A DNA stretch of 42,625 nucleotides, from the NCBI RefSeq assembly GCF_001571345.1, contig NZ_BCTP01000026.1, positions 1 through 42,625 of the forward strand. Reading direction: 5' to 3'. A program made the position numbers and the translations under genes. This DNA is from Komagataeibacter xylinus NBRC 15237. Its GTDB lineage: Bacteria > Pseudomonadota > Alphaproteobacteria > Acetobacterales > Acetobacteraceae. The notes under the pieces are model-generated. The model was not told where the DNA came from and searched no databases. It was given only the letters and a program-made list of their open reading frames with translations. This document shows positions 23,457 to 31,696 of the stretch, piece after piece. Numbering within the stretch: position 1 is the first letter of the stretch; the number at the start of each line of letters is the position of its first letter.

Positions 23457-24974
23457 TCAATGCGTGGTGGCCGGGGCGGTGGCTGCTGCCTGCCAGCCCA
23501 GGCCGAGCGCCTTCTGCACGGCGATGTAATCCGTGGTCATGCTGGCACGCGCCTGCCCCTGCTGCTGTTCGATCTGGATGCGCTGGCGTTCAACATCCAG
23601 CGCGTCAATGACCGAGAGCGTGCCCGCGCGCTGGCGCTGCTGGGCCAGTGTCCATGACTGGTCGGAGGCGGTGCGGGCTTCATCGAGCTTGAGCACGTAT
23701 TCGCGCTGGTGGCCAAAGCGCGACAGGCTGCCTTCCGCATCCTGCAGGGCCGCGAGCACGACGCTCTGGTAGTGCGCCAGTGCTGCGTCACGCCCACCCC
23801 TGGCCTGCCCCACGCGCGCATTGGTGCGGGCAAAGTTCAGGATGCTCCATTCCAGCGTTGGTCCACCCATGTAGGAAAAACTGTCACCCGAAAAAAATCG
23901 CTGCCCGTTGGCTCCGGTAAAGCCCACCGTGCCAAACAGGCTGATCTTGGGGAAATACTGGCCAATGGCCTGACCGATCTGGGCATTATTCGCCGCGATG
24001 TCACGCTCGGCTACGCGAATGTCGGGCCGCCTGCGAATCATGTCGGCAGGGTTGCCCACGGGCACGACCGCAGGCGGCACGGGCACGGGGGCGGGGCTGG
24101 CCAGCATGGCGTCAAGCTGGCCGGGTTCGCGGCCCACAAGGGTGGCGAGCGCATCCATGTAGCTGGCCTGCTGGGCCTTCATCGGGGCAATGGCGCCCTC
24201 GACCTGCGCAAGCTGGCCTGCAAAGCGGGCCACGTCCTCCTGTGATACGGTGCCCTGGGCACGGCGCTGGCGGGTCAGGTCGAGCATCTGGCGCTCGATC
24301 GTGATCGTGCGCTCCATCAGCGCCAGGCGGTTCTGCACATCGCGCAGGCTGACATAGTTGCGCGCCACATCGGCCACGAGGCGCAGCCTTGTATCGGCCA
24401 TCTGGGCCAGTTGCGCCTCGCTTTGCGCGCGCGCGCCTTCATAGCCGCGCCGGTTGCCGCCAAAGGGGTCGATTTCCCAGCTTGCGTCAAAACCCGCGCC
24501 ATAGGAATCGGACTTGATGGCTGGCGGCAACGTCAGGGCCTGCTCGGCCCCGCTGCCGCCAAGCACGGACGTAATATCACCGGTGGGGATGCGCGTGCGG
24601 TCCCAGAAGGCGGCTGCCCCACCACCGGGGAAGAAGCCCGCAAAGCGCTCGCGCTGGGTGGCGCGGGCGGTATGCAGGCGGGCTGCGGCCTGCTTCACGT
24701 CCGGGCTGTTTTGCAGCGCGGTGGTGACGAGCGTGTTCAGGGTCGGGTCATTGAGTCCGGTCCACCACTGCGCCAGCGGCTCCTGCGCCGTGGTGCGCGC
24801 GGGATCAGCGCGGTTGAAGGCCCGTGCATGTTCTGCCACGGGGGCCACATGGGGCGGCCCCTTGTAGTCCGGCCCGATCGAGCAGGCGGCAAGGGGGAGG
24901 CTGGCAGCAATACCCAGCGCGAGGCAGCGTGGCGTGCGGCACAGGGAGGGGAAAAGGCGCGTCATATCTATCAT
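23457..24974 (-). CDS. Outer-membrane efflux lipoprotein (NodT/OprM type)
   Basis: The outer-membrane channel of the tripartite efflux system. Residues 1-31 form a lipoprotein signal (LGIAASLPLAAC, Cys31 lipobox). Then come the family's repeated coiled-coil/barrel halves: DPTLNTLVTTALQNSPDVKQ, ARLHTARATQRERFAGFFPG, and later RRPDIRVAERDIAANNAQIG and YFPKISLFGTVGFTGANG, SFSYMGGPTLEWSILNFART. It ends with AAVEALQ-like helices and a QKALGLGW motif. The start ATG overlaps the stop of the emrB gene (ATGA), so it is translated from the same message. Length 505 residues is usual for the family. Confidence 0.93.
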   Translation of the reverse strand: MIDMTRLFPSLCRTPRCLALGIAASLPLAACSIGPDYKGPPHVAPVAEHARAFNRADPARTTAQEPLAQWWTGLNDPTLNTLVTTALQNSPDVKQAAARLHTARATQRERFAGFFPGGGAAAFWDRTRIPTGDITSVLGGSGAEQALTLPPAIKSDSYGAGFDASWEIDPFGGNRRGYEGARAQSEAQLAQMADTRLRLVADVARNYVSLRDVQNRLALMERTITIERQMLDLTRQRRAQGTVSQEDVARFAGQLAQVEGAIAPMKAQQASYMDALATLVGREPGQLDAMLASPAPVPVPPAVVPVGNPADMIRRRPDIRVAERDIAANNAQIGQAIGQYFPKISLFGTVGFTGANGQRFFSGDSFSYMGGPTLEWSILNFARTNARVGQARGGRDAALAHYQSVVLAALQDAEGSLSRFGHQREYVLKLDEARTASDQSWTLAQQRQRAGTLSVIDALDVERQRIQIEQQQGQARASMTTDYIAVQKALGLGWQAAATAPATTH

Positions 24975-26497
24975 CCCACCGTCATGCCGGCGTCTTTGGG
25001 GAGAGGTTTGATCAGCATGACCAGCGGCAGCATGGCCAGCAATGCGATGCCAAATATCCAGAACAGGTCGCTATAGGTCATGACCGTGGCCTGCCGGGTA
25101 ATGAGCGCGCTGAGGCGGGCAAGGCCAAAATGCTGCACGAAGTCCTGCCCGGCCAGGGAGTTGGCGGTGACCGTTTCCTCCAGGCGGGCGGTGTGCAGAT
25201 CCAGCCTGCGGTCATGCAGGGTGGCGACCGCCGCCAGCCCGAACGAGCCGCCAAGGTTGCGCGCGGCGTTGAACAGGCCCGATGCATCCTCGGCATACTG
25301 CATGGGCACGGCGCTGGTCGCGGCCTGGTTGAGGAACAGCAGCGAGAAAAACTGCGCAAACCCGCGCACGATCTGTGACCAGAAAAAGTGCTCGCCCGCG
25401 CTGTCTGGCGAGAGATGGGCATTCATGAAACAGCTCACCACATACAGGAACATGCCAAAGCCGATGGCGAAGCGGATGTCGAGCTTGCGCACCAGAATGG
25501 GAAACACTGCCAGCATGAGCAGCGTGGGCACGCCGCTAATGGCCGCGACCATGCCCGACTGCTCGGAATTGTAGTCCGGCACGGCGGCAAGGAACTGCGG
25601 TATGAGATACAGGATACCATAAAGCGCCCCGCCCACGCCCAGACTGAGGATGAAAACGCCAAAAAAGCTTTTTTGCAGCAGTATCTTAAGATGAATGACC
25701 GGACGGGGCGAGCGGAACTGCCCAATGACCAGCAGCGCCATGCCAATCGCGCACATGACGCTGAGTTCACGGATCATGTCGGATTCAAACCAGCGTTCGC
25801 GCTGCCCTTCCTCCAGCACTACGGTCAGGCCGCCGAGGCCCATGATCAGGCCCGCCAGCCCGTAATAATCCGTCTCGCGAAACGCGCCCCAGTCGACCTT
25901 GCCCGCGGGCAGGCCCACGAACAGCAGCACGCCAAGCCCGATGCTGATGGGCAGGTTGAGGAAGAAGGCATAATGCCAGCTCAGGTTCTCGGTCAGCCAG
26001 CCGCCAATCACCGGCCCGATCACGGGGCCGAGCACGGCGGTCATGCCAAACAGCGCAATGCCCACCGGGCGCTGGGCGGGCGGCAGGCGGGTGGCCACGA
26101 TGGTCATGGCGGTGGGGATCATCGCGCCCCCCGTAAAGCCCTGGCCCACGCGGCCGATGATCATGTGCAAAAGGTTGGGCGACAGCCCGCACCACATGGA
26201 AAAGATGGTGAACAGCACGGCGGCGATGAGCAGGAAGTTGCGCAGCTTGAAAATGCGCTCGAACCAGCCCGCCAGCGGAATCATGACAATCTCGGCCACC
26301 AGATAGGCGGTGGTGACCCATGTGCCCTCGCTGCTGCTGGCCCCGATCTCGCCCTGGATGGTGGGCAGCGCGGAGTTGACGATGGAGGTGTCGAGCGTTG
26401 CCATGAGCGCGCCGATGGTGCCGGCCGCAACCGCCAGCCAGGCGGCGGCATCCGCCTTTTCGGGCGGGGCCTGCCCTTCAGCCGGGGCGGCGGTCAT
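24971..26497 (-). CDS. emrB: DHA2-family multidrug efflux permease (EmrB/QacA type)
   Basis: A 14-helix major-facilitator drug:H+ antiporter of the inner membrane. Visible motifs: LMATLDTSIVNSALPTIQGE in helix 1 (Asp of the D1 motif), WVTTAYLVAEIVMIPLAGWF, GRVGQGFTGGAMIPTAMTIV (motif C-like), FGMTAVLGPVIGPVIGGWLT and WHYAFFLNLPISIGLGVLL. The C-terminal half has the usual extra two helices. It overlaps emrA by four bases upstream (ATGA) and the outer-membrane gene downstream. The three genes thus form a tight operon emrA-emrB-oprM. Substrates unknown; the DHA2/EmrB family typically exports lipophilic acids and uncouplers. Confidence 0.95.
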   Translation of the reverse strand: MTAAPAEGQAPPEKADAAAWLAVAAGTIGALMATLDTSIVNSALPTIQGEIGASSSEGTWVTTAYLVAEIVMIPLAGWFERIFKLRNFLLIAAVLFTIFSMWCGLSPNLLHMIIGRVGQGFTGGAMIPTAMTIVATRLPPAQRPVGIALFGMTAVLGPVIGPVIGGWLTENLSWHYAFFLNLPISIGLGVLLFVGLPAGKVDWGAFRETDYYGLAGLIMGLGGLTVVLEEGQRERWFESDMIRELSVMCAIGMALLVIGQFRSPRPVIHLKILLQKSFFGVFILSLGVGGALYGILYLIPQFLAAVPDYNSEQSGMVAAISGVPTLLMLAVFPILVRKLDIRFAIGFGMFLYVVSCFMNAHLSPDSAGEHFFWSQIVRGFAQFFSLLFLNQAATSAVPMQYAEDASGLFNAARNLGGSFGLAAVATLHDRRLDLHTARLEETVTANSLAGQDFVQHFGLARLSALITRQATVMTYSDLFWIFGIALLAMLPLVMLIKPLPKDAGMTVG

Positions 26498-27624
26498 GGC
26501 CCGCCATCCGCCGCAGGCTCGACCAGCGTATCAACCGCGGCGGTAACCGACAGGCCGGGCACCAGCACGGCGCGTTCGCTGCCTTCAGGCTGGATGCGGA
26601 TGCGCACCGGCACGCGCTGCACCACCTTGGTGAAGTTGCCGGTGGCGTTATCAGGCGGCAGCAGCGCGAACTGCGCGCCGGTGCCGGGGGCGAAGCTCTC
26701 GACCGTGCCCTTGATTTTCGCGCCACCCAGCGCATCGACCGAGACTTCAGCCGGCTGGCCGGGGCGCATGCGGCGGATCTGCGTTTCCTTGAAGTTGGCC
26801 ACGAGGTAGAGGTCCTGCACCGGCACGATGGTCATCATGCGCGTGCCCACGGTGGCGTACTGCCCCACGCGGGCGGTCTTGTCGCCCACCCGGCCATCGA
26901 TGGCCGCGCGGATGGTGGTGGCGTCAAGGTCAACCTGTGCCGTGCGCTGCTGGGCGATGGCCTGCTCGATGCGGGCCTGCGCCTGCAGGATCTCGGCGCT
27001 GTAGGTGGCAAGCTGGCGCTGGGCCGATTGCAGGCCTGCGGTGGCCTGGGCAAGCTGGGCATGCGCCTGCGCGCTGCTGTTGCGCAACTGGTCGTAATGC
27101 TCGCTGGTTTCGGCCCCGGTTGCGGCAAGGGCGCGGTAGCGGGCTACCTCGCGGTCGGCAAAATCGACCTGTGCCTGTGCCGCCTGCACGCGGGCCTGCG
27201 CCTGCGCGATCTGGGCATCCTGCGCATCGATCTGGGCCTTGGTCTGGGTAATGGCGGCCTGTCCCTGATCGGCGAGCGCGCGGGCCTGCTCGAAGCGCGC
27301 GCGGGGGTCGCGCTCATCAAGGCGCAGCAGGACCTGGCCCTTGGTCACTTTCTGGTTCTCGGCCACCAGTACTTCATCCACGAATCCCGCCACACGGGTG
27401 GAAACCGTGACCTGATCCGCCTGCAGGTAGGCATCATTGGTGGACTGGATGAAGCGCCCATGCGTCCACCAATGCACCAGCCATATGGCAAAGGCGATGA
27501 GCGCCACGCCGCCAATACCGGCGAGCACCATCTTGCGGATGGTGGCCTTGCGCGGGTCTGCCGGTTTTTTGGGCGTGGCAGGCTGGCCTGCGGGGGAAGG
27601 GTCGGTCGGGGGGGTATCAGGCAT
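26494..27624 (-). CDS. emrA: HlyD/EmrA-family periplasmic adaptor (membrane fusion protein)
   Basis: Links EmrB to the outer-membrane channel. A hydrophilic N-terminus is followed by one transmembrane helix (GGVALIAFAIWLVHWWTHG, about residues 35-53), a barrel/lipoyl part (VSTRVAGFVDEVLVAENQKV, KGQVLLRLDERDP), a long coiled coil rich in Ala and Gln (about residues 110-220; IDAQDAQIAQAQARVQAAQA), and a second lipoyl/beta-barrel part (RAAIDGRVGDKTARVGQYA; LYLVANFKETQIRRMRPGQP). This order is typical of EmrA. First gene of the operon, divergent from tetR. The ribosome-binding site is weak (GGTGG). Confidence 0.94.
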   Translation of the reverse strand: MPDTPPTDPSPAGQPATPKKPADPRKATIRKMVLAGIGGVALIAFAIWLVHWWTHGRFIQSTNDAYLQADQVTVSTRVAGFVDEVLVAENQKVTKGQVLLRLDERDPRARFEQARALADQGQAAITQTKAQIDAQDAQIAQAQARVQAAQAQVDFADREVARYRALAATGAETSEHYDQLRNSSAQAHAQLAQATAGLQSAQRQLATYSAEILQAQARIEQAIAQQRTAQVDLDATTIRAAIDGRVGDKTARVGQYATVGTRMMTIVPVQDLYLVANFKETQIRRMRPGQPAEVSVDALGGAKIKGTVESFAPGTGAQFALLPPDNATGNFTKVVQRVPVRIRIQPEGSERAVLVPGLSVTAAVDTLVEPAADGGP

Positions 27625-27654
27625 GCGCCACCATTTATGGAACGGGTCGGTACG

Positions 27655-27676
27655 GTTTTGTTAGGATGGACAATAC
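27655..27676. promoter_or_regulatory. Candidate TetR operator between emrA and tetR
   Basis: GTTTTGT (27655-27661) and ACAATAC (27670-27676) form an imperfect inverted repeat, six of seven positions matching, with an 8-base spacer. It lies in the 117-base divergent region, close to the emrA start. The binding protein would be the product of the gene at 27742. Confidence 0.35.
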
Positions 27677-27741
27677 GCTCCGGTCAAGCCACATAAAGCG
27701 CGGGGCCTGTGCCCTGACCGCCGCAGACCGGAAGTTTCACG

Positions 27742-28395
27742 ATGTCGAACGCCATGACCCGACCGCGCCGCTCAGGCCGCCCCACGCCCGCGGATTCAGC
27801 CCAGCTTGACCGTTACCTGCTTGAGGTGGCAGGCGGCCTGTTCATTGCCCATGGCTATGCGGGCACGTCAATGGGGCAGATCGCGCGCGCGGCAGGGGCA
27901 AGCAAACAGACGCTGTACCATCGCTATGCCTCGAAGGAGGCACTGTTCAAGGCGGTGATTACCCATTTATGCGCGCAGCTTCTGGAGCACGACACGCAGG
28001 TTTCGCTGCGTGATCCGCTTCAGGCCCTGCATGCGGTCTGCCGCATGCTGCTCGACTTCATCATGCAGGAAGACGTGATCGCGACCTACCGCATGATGAT
28101 TGCCGATGGCTACCGCTACCCTACCCTGATCGACCATGCGATGGATGAAATCGTGGCGCCCTTTCACCGCCGCATCATCAACCTGCTGCGCGCGGCGGGG
28201 GAGGCGGGGCAGATCCCGCCCGGCCATGACACCGAACACACCGCCCGCCTGCTGACCGGCCTCATGACCGGCTGGGCCATACAGCAGCGCCTGCTCGGGC
28301 GCAATCCGCTGCCCGATACGGCTGCGCGCACGACTTATGTTGATGAAACGTGGCGGTTTTTCCTGCACGGTCTGGGCGAGCGGGCAGGGGCATGA
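27742..28395 (+). CDS. TetR-family repressor, probable regulator of the emrAB operon
   Basis: A 217-residue TetR/AcrR-type regulator. Residues 23-69 hold the helix-turn-helix: LDRYLLEVAGGLFIAHGYAG, then TSMGQIARAAGASKQTLYHR and YASKEALFKAV. The C-terminal helical ligand-binding domain shows AcrR/NalC-like features (LDFIMQEDVIATYRMMIADG; PFHRRIINLLRAAGEAGQIP) of the TetR_C_7-like type. The start has GGAAG in front. Divergent orientation with emrA indicates it represses that operon and responds to a pump substrate; that is the usual logic for this arrangement, not proven here. Its stop touches the stop of the yceI gene. Confidence 0.9.
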   Translation: MSNAMTRPRRSGRPTPADSAQLDRYLLEVAGGLFIAHGYAGTSMGQIARAAGASKQTLYHRYASKEALFKAVITHLCAQLLEHDTQVSLRDPLQALHAVCRMLLDFIMQEDVIATYRMMIADGYRYPTLIDHAMDEIVAPFHRRIINLLRAAGEAGQIPPGHDTEHTARLLTGLMTGWAIQQRLLGRNPLPDTAARTTYVDETWRFFLHGLGERAGA

Positions 28396-29010
28396 TCAGT
28401 CCTGCTTTTCAAATGCGCCAGCGATGGACAGCGTGACCTCGTCGCCCACCATGGGCAGGTAGGTCTTCATGCCGAACGCGCTGCGCTGGATGGTGGCTGT
28501 AGCCTGAAAGCCGACCGTATAGGCCTTGTCGAGCGGGTTGATGCCCGCGCCTACATACTGCACCTGCAACACCACGGGGCGGGTGACGCCATGCAGAGTC
28601 AGGTCGCCCGTAACGCTGGCATGGTCGGCGCCGACCGGCACGACACGGCTGGAAACAAAGGTGGCGGTGGGGTAGCGGGCGGTATCGAACCAGTCCGGTC
28701 CCTTGAGTTCGGTGGTCAGCACGGGGCTGGTGGTGGTGATGCTGTCTATCGGCACGGTTACGTTCAGGCGTGAGGCGGCGGGCAAGGCGGGGTCAAGCCT
28801 CAATGTGCCTGATGCACCCGCGAGCAGGCCCGCATAAGGCGTAAAGCCCATGTGCAGCAGCGAGAAAGTAACCTGCGTGTGGCCTGGCTCGACCCTGTAC
28901 TGGCCCGGACGCACATCGGCCGCAGGGGTTGCGGCGGCAAGCGGGGCAAGGGGCAGGGTGATGGCCAGCGCCGTGAGCATGCAGAGGGGGAATTTCAGGG
29001 TCATGGGCAT
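28396..29010 (-). CDS. YceI-family periplasmic lipid-binding-like protein
   Basis: A 204-residue exported protein of the YceI family (lipocalin-like barrel that binds polyprenoids such as isoprenoid quinones; exact role unclear). Signal peptide MTLKFPLCMLTALAITLPLA, PLAAA-cleaved. Mature part: YRVEPGHTQVTFSLLHMGFT, PYAGLLAGASGTLRLDPALP, LKGPDWFDTARYPTATFVSS, GDLTLHGVTRPVVLQVQYVG, and AFGMKTYLPMVGDEVTLSIA, all family landmarks. Two start codons (29010 and 29004) share AAGGACAGG; the first is given. It ends without any gap against tetR and lies downstream of the dioxygenase on the same strand, 32 bases away, so both are likely co-transcribed. Confidence 0.93.
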   Translation of the reverse strand: MPMTLKFPLCMLTALAITLPLAPLAAATPAADVRPGQYRVEPGHTQVTFSLLHMGFTPYAGLLAGASGTLRLDPALPAASRLNVTVPIDSITTTSPVLTTELKGPDWFDTARYPTATFVSSRVVPVGADHASVTGDLTLHGVTRPVVLQVQYVGAGINPLDKAYTVGFQATATIQRSAFGMKTYLPMVGDEVTLSIAGAFEKQD

Positions 29011-29042
29011 CCTGTCCTTACAGGCGAATGGGGAAGCACGCC

Positions 29043-29849
29043 TTAGCCAAAGCGGAAGCCGGACAGTGCCTTGCCCATGATCGTATCACTGTAATCACGC
29101 CTGCCAAGGTCATTTCCCGCGGCTCCGGCGGCGAAGACCAGCGGCAGAAGATGCTCTGGCGTGGGGTGGCAGATACGCGCGCCGGGTGCCTGCGCCCAGT
29201 GGGTCAGGGCCTCGGCGCGGATGGGGGGCGGGGATTCCACCGCCCGCGCAAGCCATGTGTCAAACGCGCGCGACGGGGCATCGGATTGCGGGTCGCGCCC
29301 CATCAGGTGGCGCACGTTGTGATAGCTCATGCCCGTGCCCACGATCAGGATATTGCGTGCCCGGAGAGGCTGCATGGCGGCCCCCATGTGCAGGGTATGG
29401 GCCGCGCTGCATTCACGCGGGAGCGAAAGTTCCACCACGGGAATATCCGCCTGCGCGAAGGCCAGCATGAAGGGAATGAACACACCATGGTCAAACCCGC
29501 GCCCGGCATCGGCCTCACCGGGCATGCCCGCGTGGGCCAGCAGGTCAAGCACCTCGGCAGCGAGCGCGGGTGCGCCGGGGGCGGGGTATTGCAGGTGGTA
29601 GGTATGGGGGGGAAAGCCGTCATAATCATAGATCAGCGGCGGGTGCGCGGCGGATGTGACCGTTGGCACCCCTGTCTGCCAGTGGCCGGACATGACCACG
29701 ATGCCATCGGGCCGGGCAGGCAGGGTGGCGGCAATGCCGCGCAGATGGGCGGCCATGTGGTCCCACGTGTCGGGCCAGTCCATGAAAAAGCAGGGACCAC
29801 CACCATGCGGCACGAACAGCACCGGCTGGCGGGGTGGGGATGATTCCAT
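29043..29849 (-). CDS. DODA-type class III extradiol dioxygenase family protein
   Basis: A 268-residue LigB-superfamily enzyme of the 4,5-DOPA dioxygenase/YgiD group, which cleaves catechol-like rings with Fe(II) or Zn. Candidate metal and catalytic histidines are all present: VLFVPHGGGPCFF (His15), VVMSGHWQT (His56), GRGFDHGVFIPFMLAF (His121) and IVGTGMSYHNVRHL (His177). The start has GGGAG nine bases away. It precedes yceI on the same strand. Substrate unknown; in bacteria many members are uncharacterised. Cytoplasmic, no signal peptide. Confidence 0.88.
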   Translation of the reverse strand: MESSPPRQPVLFVPHGGGPCFFMDWPDTWDHMAAHLRGIAATLPARPDGIVVMSGHWQTGVPTVTSAAHPPLIYDYDGFPPHTYHLQYPAPGAPALAAEVLDLLAHAGMPGEADAGRGFDHGVFIPFMLAFAQADIPVVELSLPRECSAAHTLHMGAAMQPLRARNILIVGTGMSYHNVRHLMGRDPQSDAPSRAFDTWLARAVESPPPIRAEALTHWAQAPGARICHPTPEHLLPLVFAAGAAGNDLGRRDYSDTIMGKALSGFRFG

Positions 29850-29938
29850 GAGGGCGTTCTCCCTGTGCCGCGTCTGTTCACCAGAAACGTTTTTAATACG
29901 CGCAGGTTCTCTCGGCCAGGCCGCGCCTCATGGCAGAG

Positions 29939-29966
29939 ACAGGGCCGGATAGCATGCCGGCCCTGT
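29939..29966. terminator. Hairpin behind the small secreted-protein gene
   Basis: ACAGGGCCGG (29939-29948) pairs perfectly with CCGGCCCTGT (29957-29966) around an 8-base loop. It lies 9 bases past the minus-strand stop at 29976. The T-tract is poor, so the strength as terminator is doubtful. Confidence 0.45.
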
Positions 29967-29975
29967 CACGGGATT

Positions 29976-30233
29976 TTACTTCCCGCAGCTCTTTTCAAAC
30001 TCGTTATGTACGTCCTGCTCGTTGATTTTTATTTCTCCGCGATAGACCGACTGGGGCTTGAGGTCCACGCGCGCGCCGCCAACCGTGACGGTGGTGTCGG
30101 AATTGACTTTCCACTCGCCTGAAGGCTCCTTGGACACGGACTTGCAGTAATCGGCATGGCCCTGTGCGAAGGCCGGTGTTGCCAGCGCAATTGCGGCGAC
30201 AGTCGCGAGAATGGAAGTGGAGCGGATCATCAT
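29976..30233 (-). CDS. Small secreted protein, 85 aa
   Basis: Start preceded by AGAGGA. MMIRSTSILATVAAIALATP then AFA-Q is a Sec signal; the mature part of about 60 residues is charged, has two cysteines (ADYCKSVS at its start, EKSCGK at the end) that could form a disulfide, and a beta-rich middle (TTVTVGGARVDLKPQSVYRG). No family recognised. It stands alone between two larger minus-strand genes. A periplasmic disulfide-stabilised protein is the best description. Confidence 0.7.
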   Translation of the reverse strand: MMIRSTSILATVAAIALATPAFAQGHADYCKSVSKEPSGEWKVNSDTTVTVGGARVDLKPQSVYRGEIKINEQDVHNEFEKSCGK

Positions 30234-30370
30234 GGTCGGTATTCCTCTTTTATGTGCCTGTTATCGCCGATGCATCGACCCGGGCAGTGTGCCCCGGTAA
30301 TTGTGGCGAGCATTTGGCAACAAAAAGTTACAAACCACATATTCAGGTATAGGAATCGGCCTGCTACCAC

Positions 30371-31636
30371 TCAGAATTTGATCTGGAAAAGCGACATGAT
30401 GGCATGGAAATGCTCAGGCGCCCTGCCGCCGCTTTCCTGTCCGTATTCATACTGCACGGTGGTGCGGATGATGGCGGTGGGCCACCAGTTCAGGGCCAGC
30501 GAGCCGGTCTCCTGGCTGCCGCCGTGCACGGTGGCGGAGTCAAGATTGACCTCGGAGTAGCGGGCCGCAACTTCCAGCACCCCGTAGCCATTGCACAATA
30601 CATCCTGCCCCCGCGCGCATGTGGGGGAAGAAAAGGCGGCGCTTCGCCCCTTCCACTGGCGCGGCGTGCCATTGATCGTATAGGCCAGCATGCCATACCA
30701 GCCATGAAAATTCAGGTTCTGGCTGCCTGTGGCGGGGCTGGTGTCGAGCATGATGTCATAACCCTCGCCCTGAAACAGCAGCCGCTTCCACGCCACGGCG
30801 GCCTCCGCGCCAAAGGCCCCGGCGGATGTGGCAGCAAGGCGGCCGGTATTGAGGTATTTCGAGACCGTGCCGGTATTGAGTTCAGGGTTGTCAGATAACG
30901 CAATGGCCGGGCTGCCATGTGTCATGGAAGCCGGGCGGAACACCCATTCCCCCGAAATACCGGCATGCACCACCACGTCATGGCTGCGCACCGGCAACCC
31001 CACAAGGCGGAAGGCCATGGCGCGCTGGTTGCCATCCTCGCCCGGGCCGGCGGTGCCAGCCGTGGCGGAAAGGGCGAAATGGTAGCGCCTGCCATAGGCC
31101 TCCGCCTGCACGGCCTGGCGTTCGATGCCGGTGGCGAGGTTGCGGGTAATGGTGGAAATGCTGGAGCGCTCGACAAAAACCGTATCGCCCTGCGCCTGCA
31201 TGGATTCAAGGCCGAAGCTGGGTTTGAAGATACCGGCGGTAAAGACAAAATGTTTCAGCCCCGTATAGGAGACCTGCCCCTCGAACAGCCTCATGGGGCC
31301 ATTGGGGGCAGGCCCGAAATCCCAGATCGCTCCGATTTCCACCTGGTCATGAATATTGACGCGCACGCCATTGCGCAGCCGTGCCCCGCGCGCGCCCGTG
31401 CCGGGGTGGGCGGGACCTGCCGAGACAAAGCCGCCCGTATCAAGCTGGTCAGTGGCATAGGGCCGGATGGTAACGCCATGCAGCCTGACCACGGGCACGC
31501 TCTGGGCGTGCGGAGCCGCCACCGGCACACAAGCTGCCGCGATTGCTACCGAGAGGGATGCCAGGCATCCGGTTTGCAGCCTACATGCCAAGGGTGCGTG
31601 CTTTCTCCAGCCATGACCGATGGGGCGGGATAGCAT
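30371..31636 (-). CDS. Phosphate-selective porin O/P-family outer-membrane protein
   Basis: A 421-residue OprO/OprP-type beta-barrel. The N-terminus (LASLSVAIAAACVPVAAPHA) is an export signal with a long, basic leader. Barrel strands are seen throughout (VRVNIHDQVEIGAIWDFGPA; FVFTAGIFKPSFGLESMQAQ; FHGWYGMLAYTINGTPRQWK) and the last residue is Phe (LFQIKF), the outer-membrane insertion signal. The block FGLESMQAQGDTVFVERSSI matches the porin's conserved 'gle' loop. It lies 60 bases downstream of the amidohydrolase gene on the same strand, so it may serve that pathway's uptake rather than phosphate. Confidence 0.86.
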   Translation of the reverse strand: MLSRPIGHGWRKHAPLACRLQTGCLASLSVAIAAACVPVAAPHAQSVPVVRLHGVTIRPYATDQLDTGGFVSAGPAHPGTGARGARLRNGVRVNIHDQVEIGAIWDFGPAPNGPMRLFEGQVSYTGLKHFVFTAGIFKPSFGLESMQAQGDTVFVERSSISTITRNLATGIERQAVQAEAYGRRYHFALSATAGTAGPGEDGNQRAMAFRLVGLPVRSHDVVVHAGISGEWVFRPASMTHGSPAIALSDNPELNTGTVSKYLNTGRLAATSAGAFGAEAAVAWKRLLFQGEGYDIMLDTSPATGSQNLNFHGWYGMLAYTINGTPRQWKGRSAAFSSPTCARGQDVLCNGYGVLEVAARYSEVNLDSATVHGGSQETGSLALNWWPTAIIRTTVQYEYGQESGGRAPEHFHAIMSLFQIKF

Positions 31637-31696
31637 GACAGGCAGGGCGGGGTATCTATCAAAAAGTTGCGTGGATGGCCTGCGCGTGGGTGAAGG

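Noticed and set aside
25388-26809. 473-codon plus-strand frame opposite emrB and emrA
   Set aside because: Histidine- and glutamine-rich shadow of conserved transport genes; spans the junction of two real genes.
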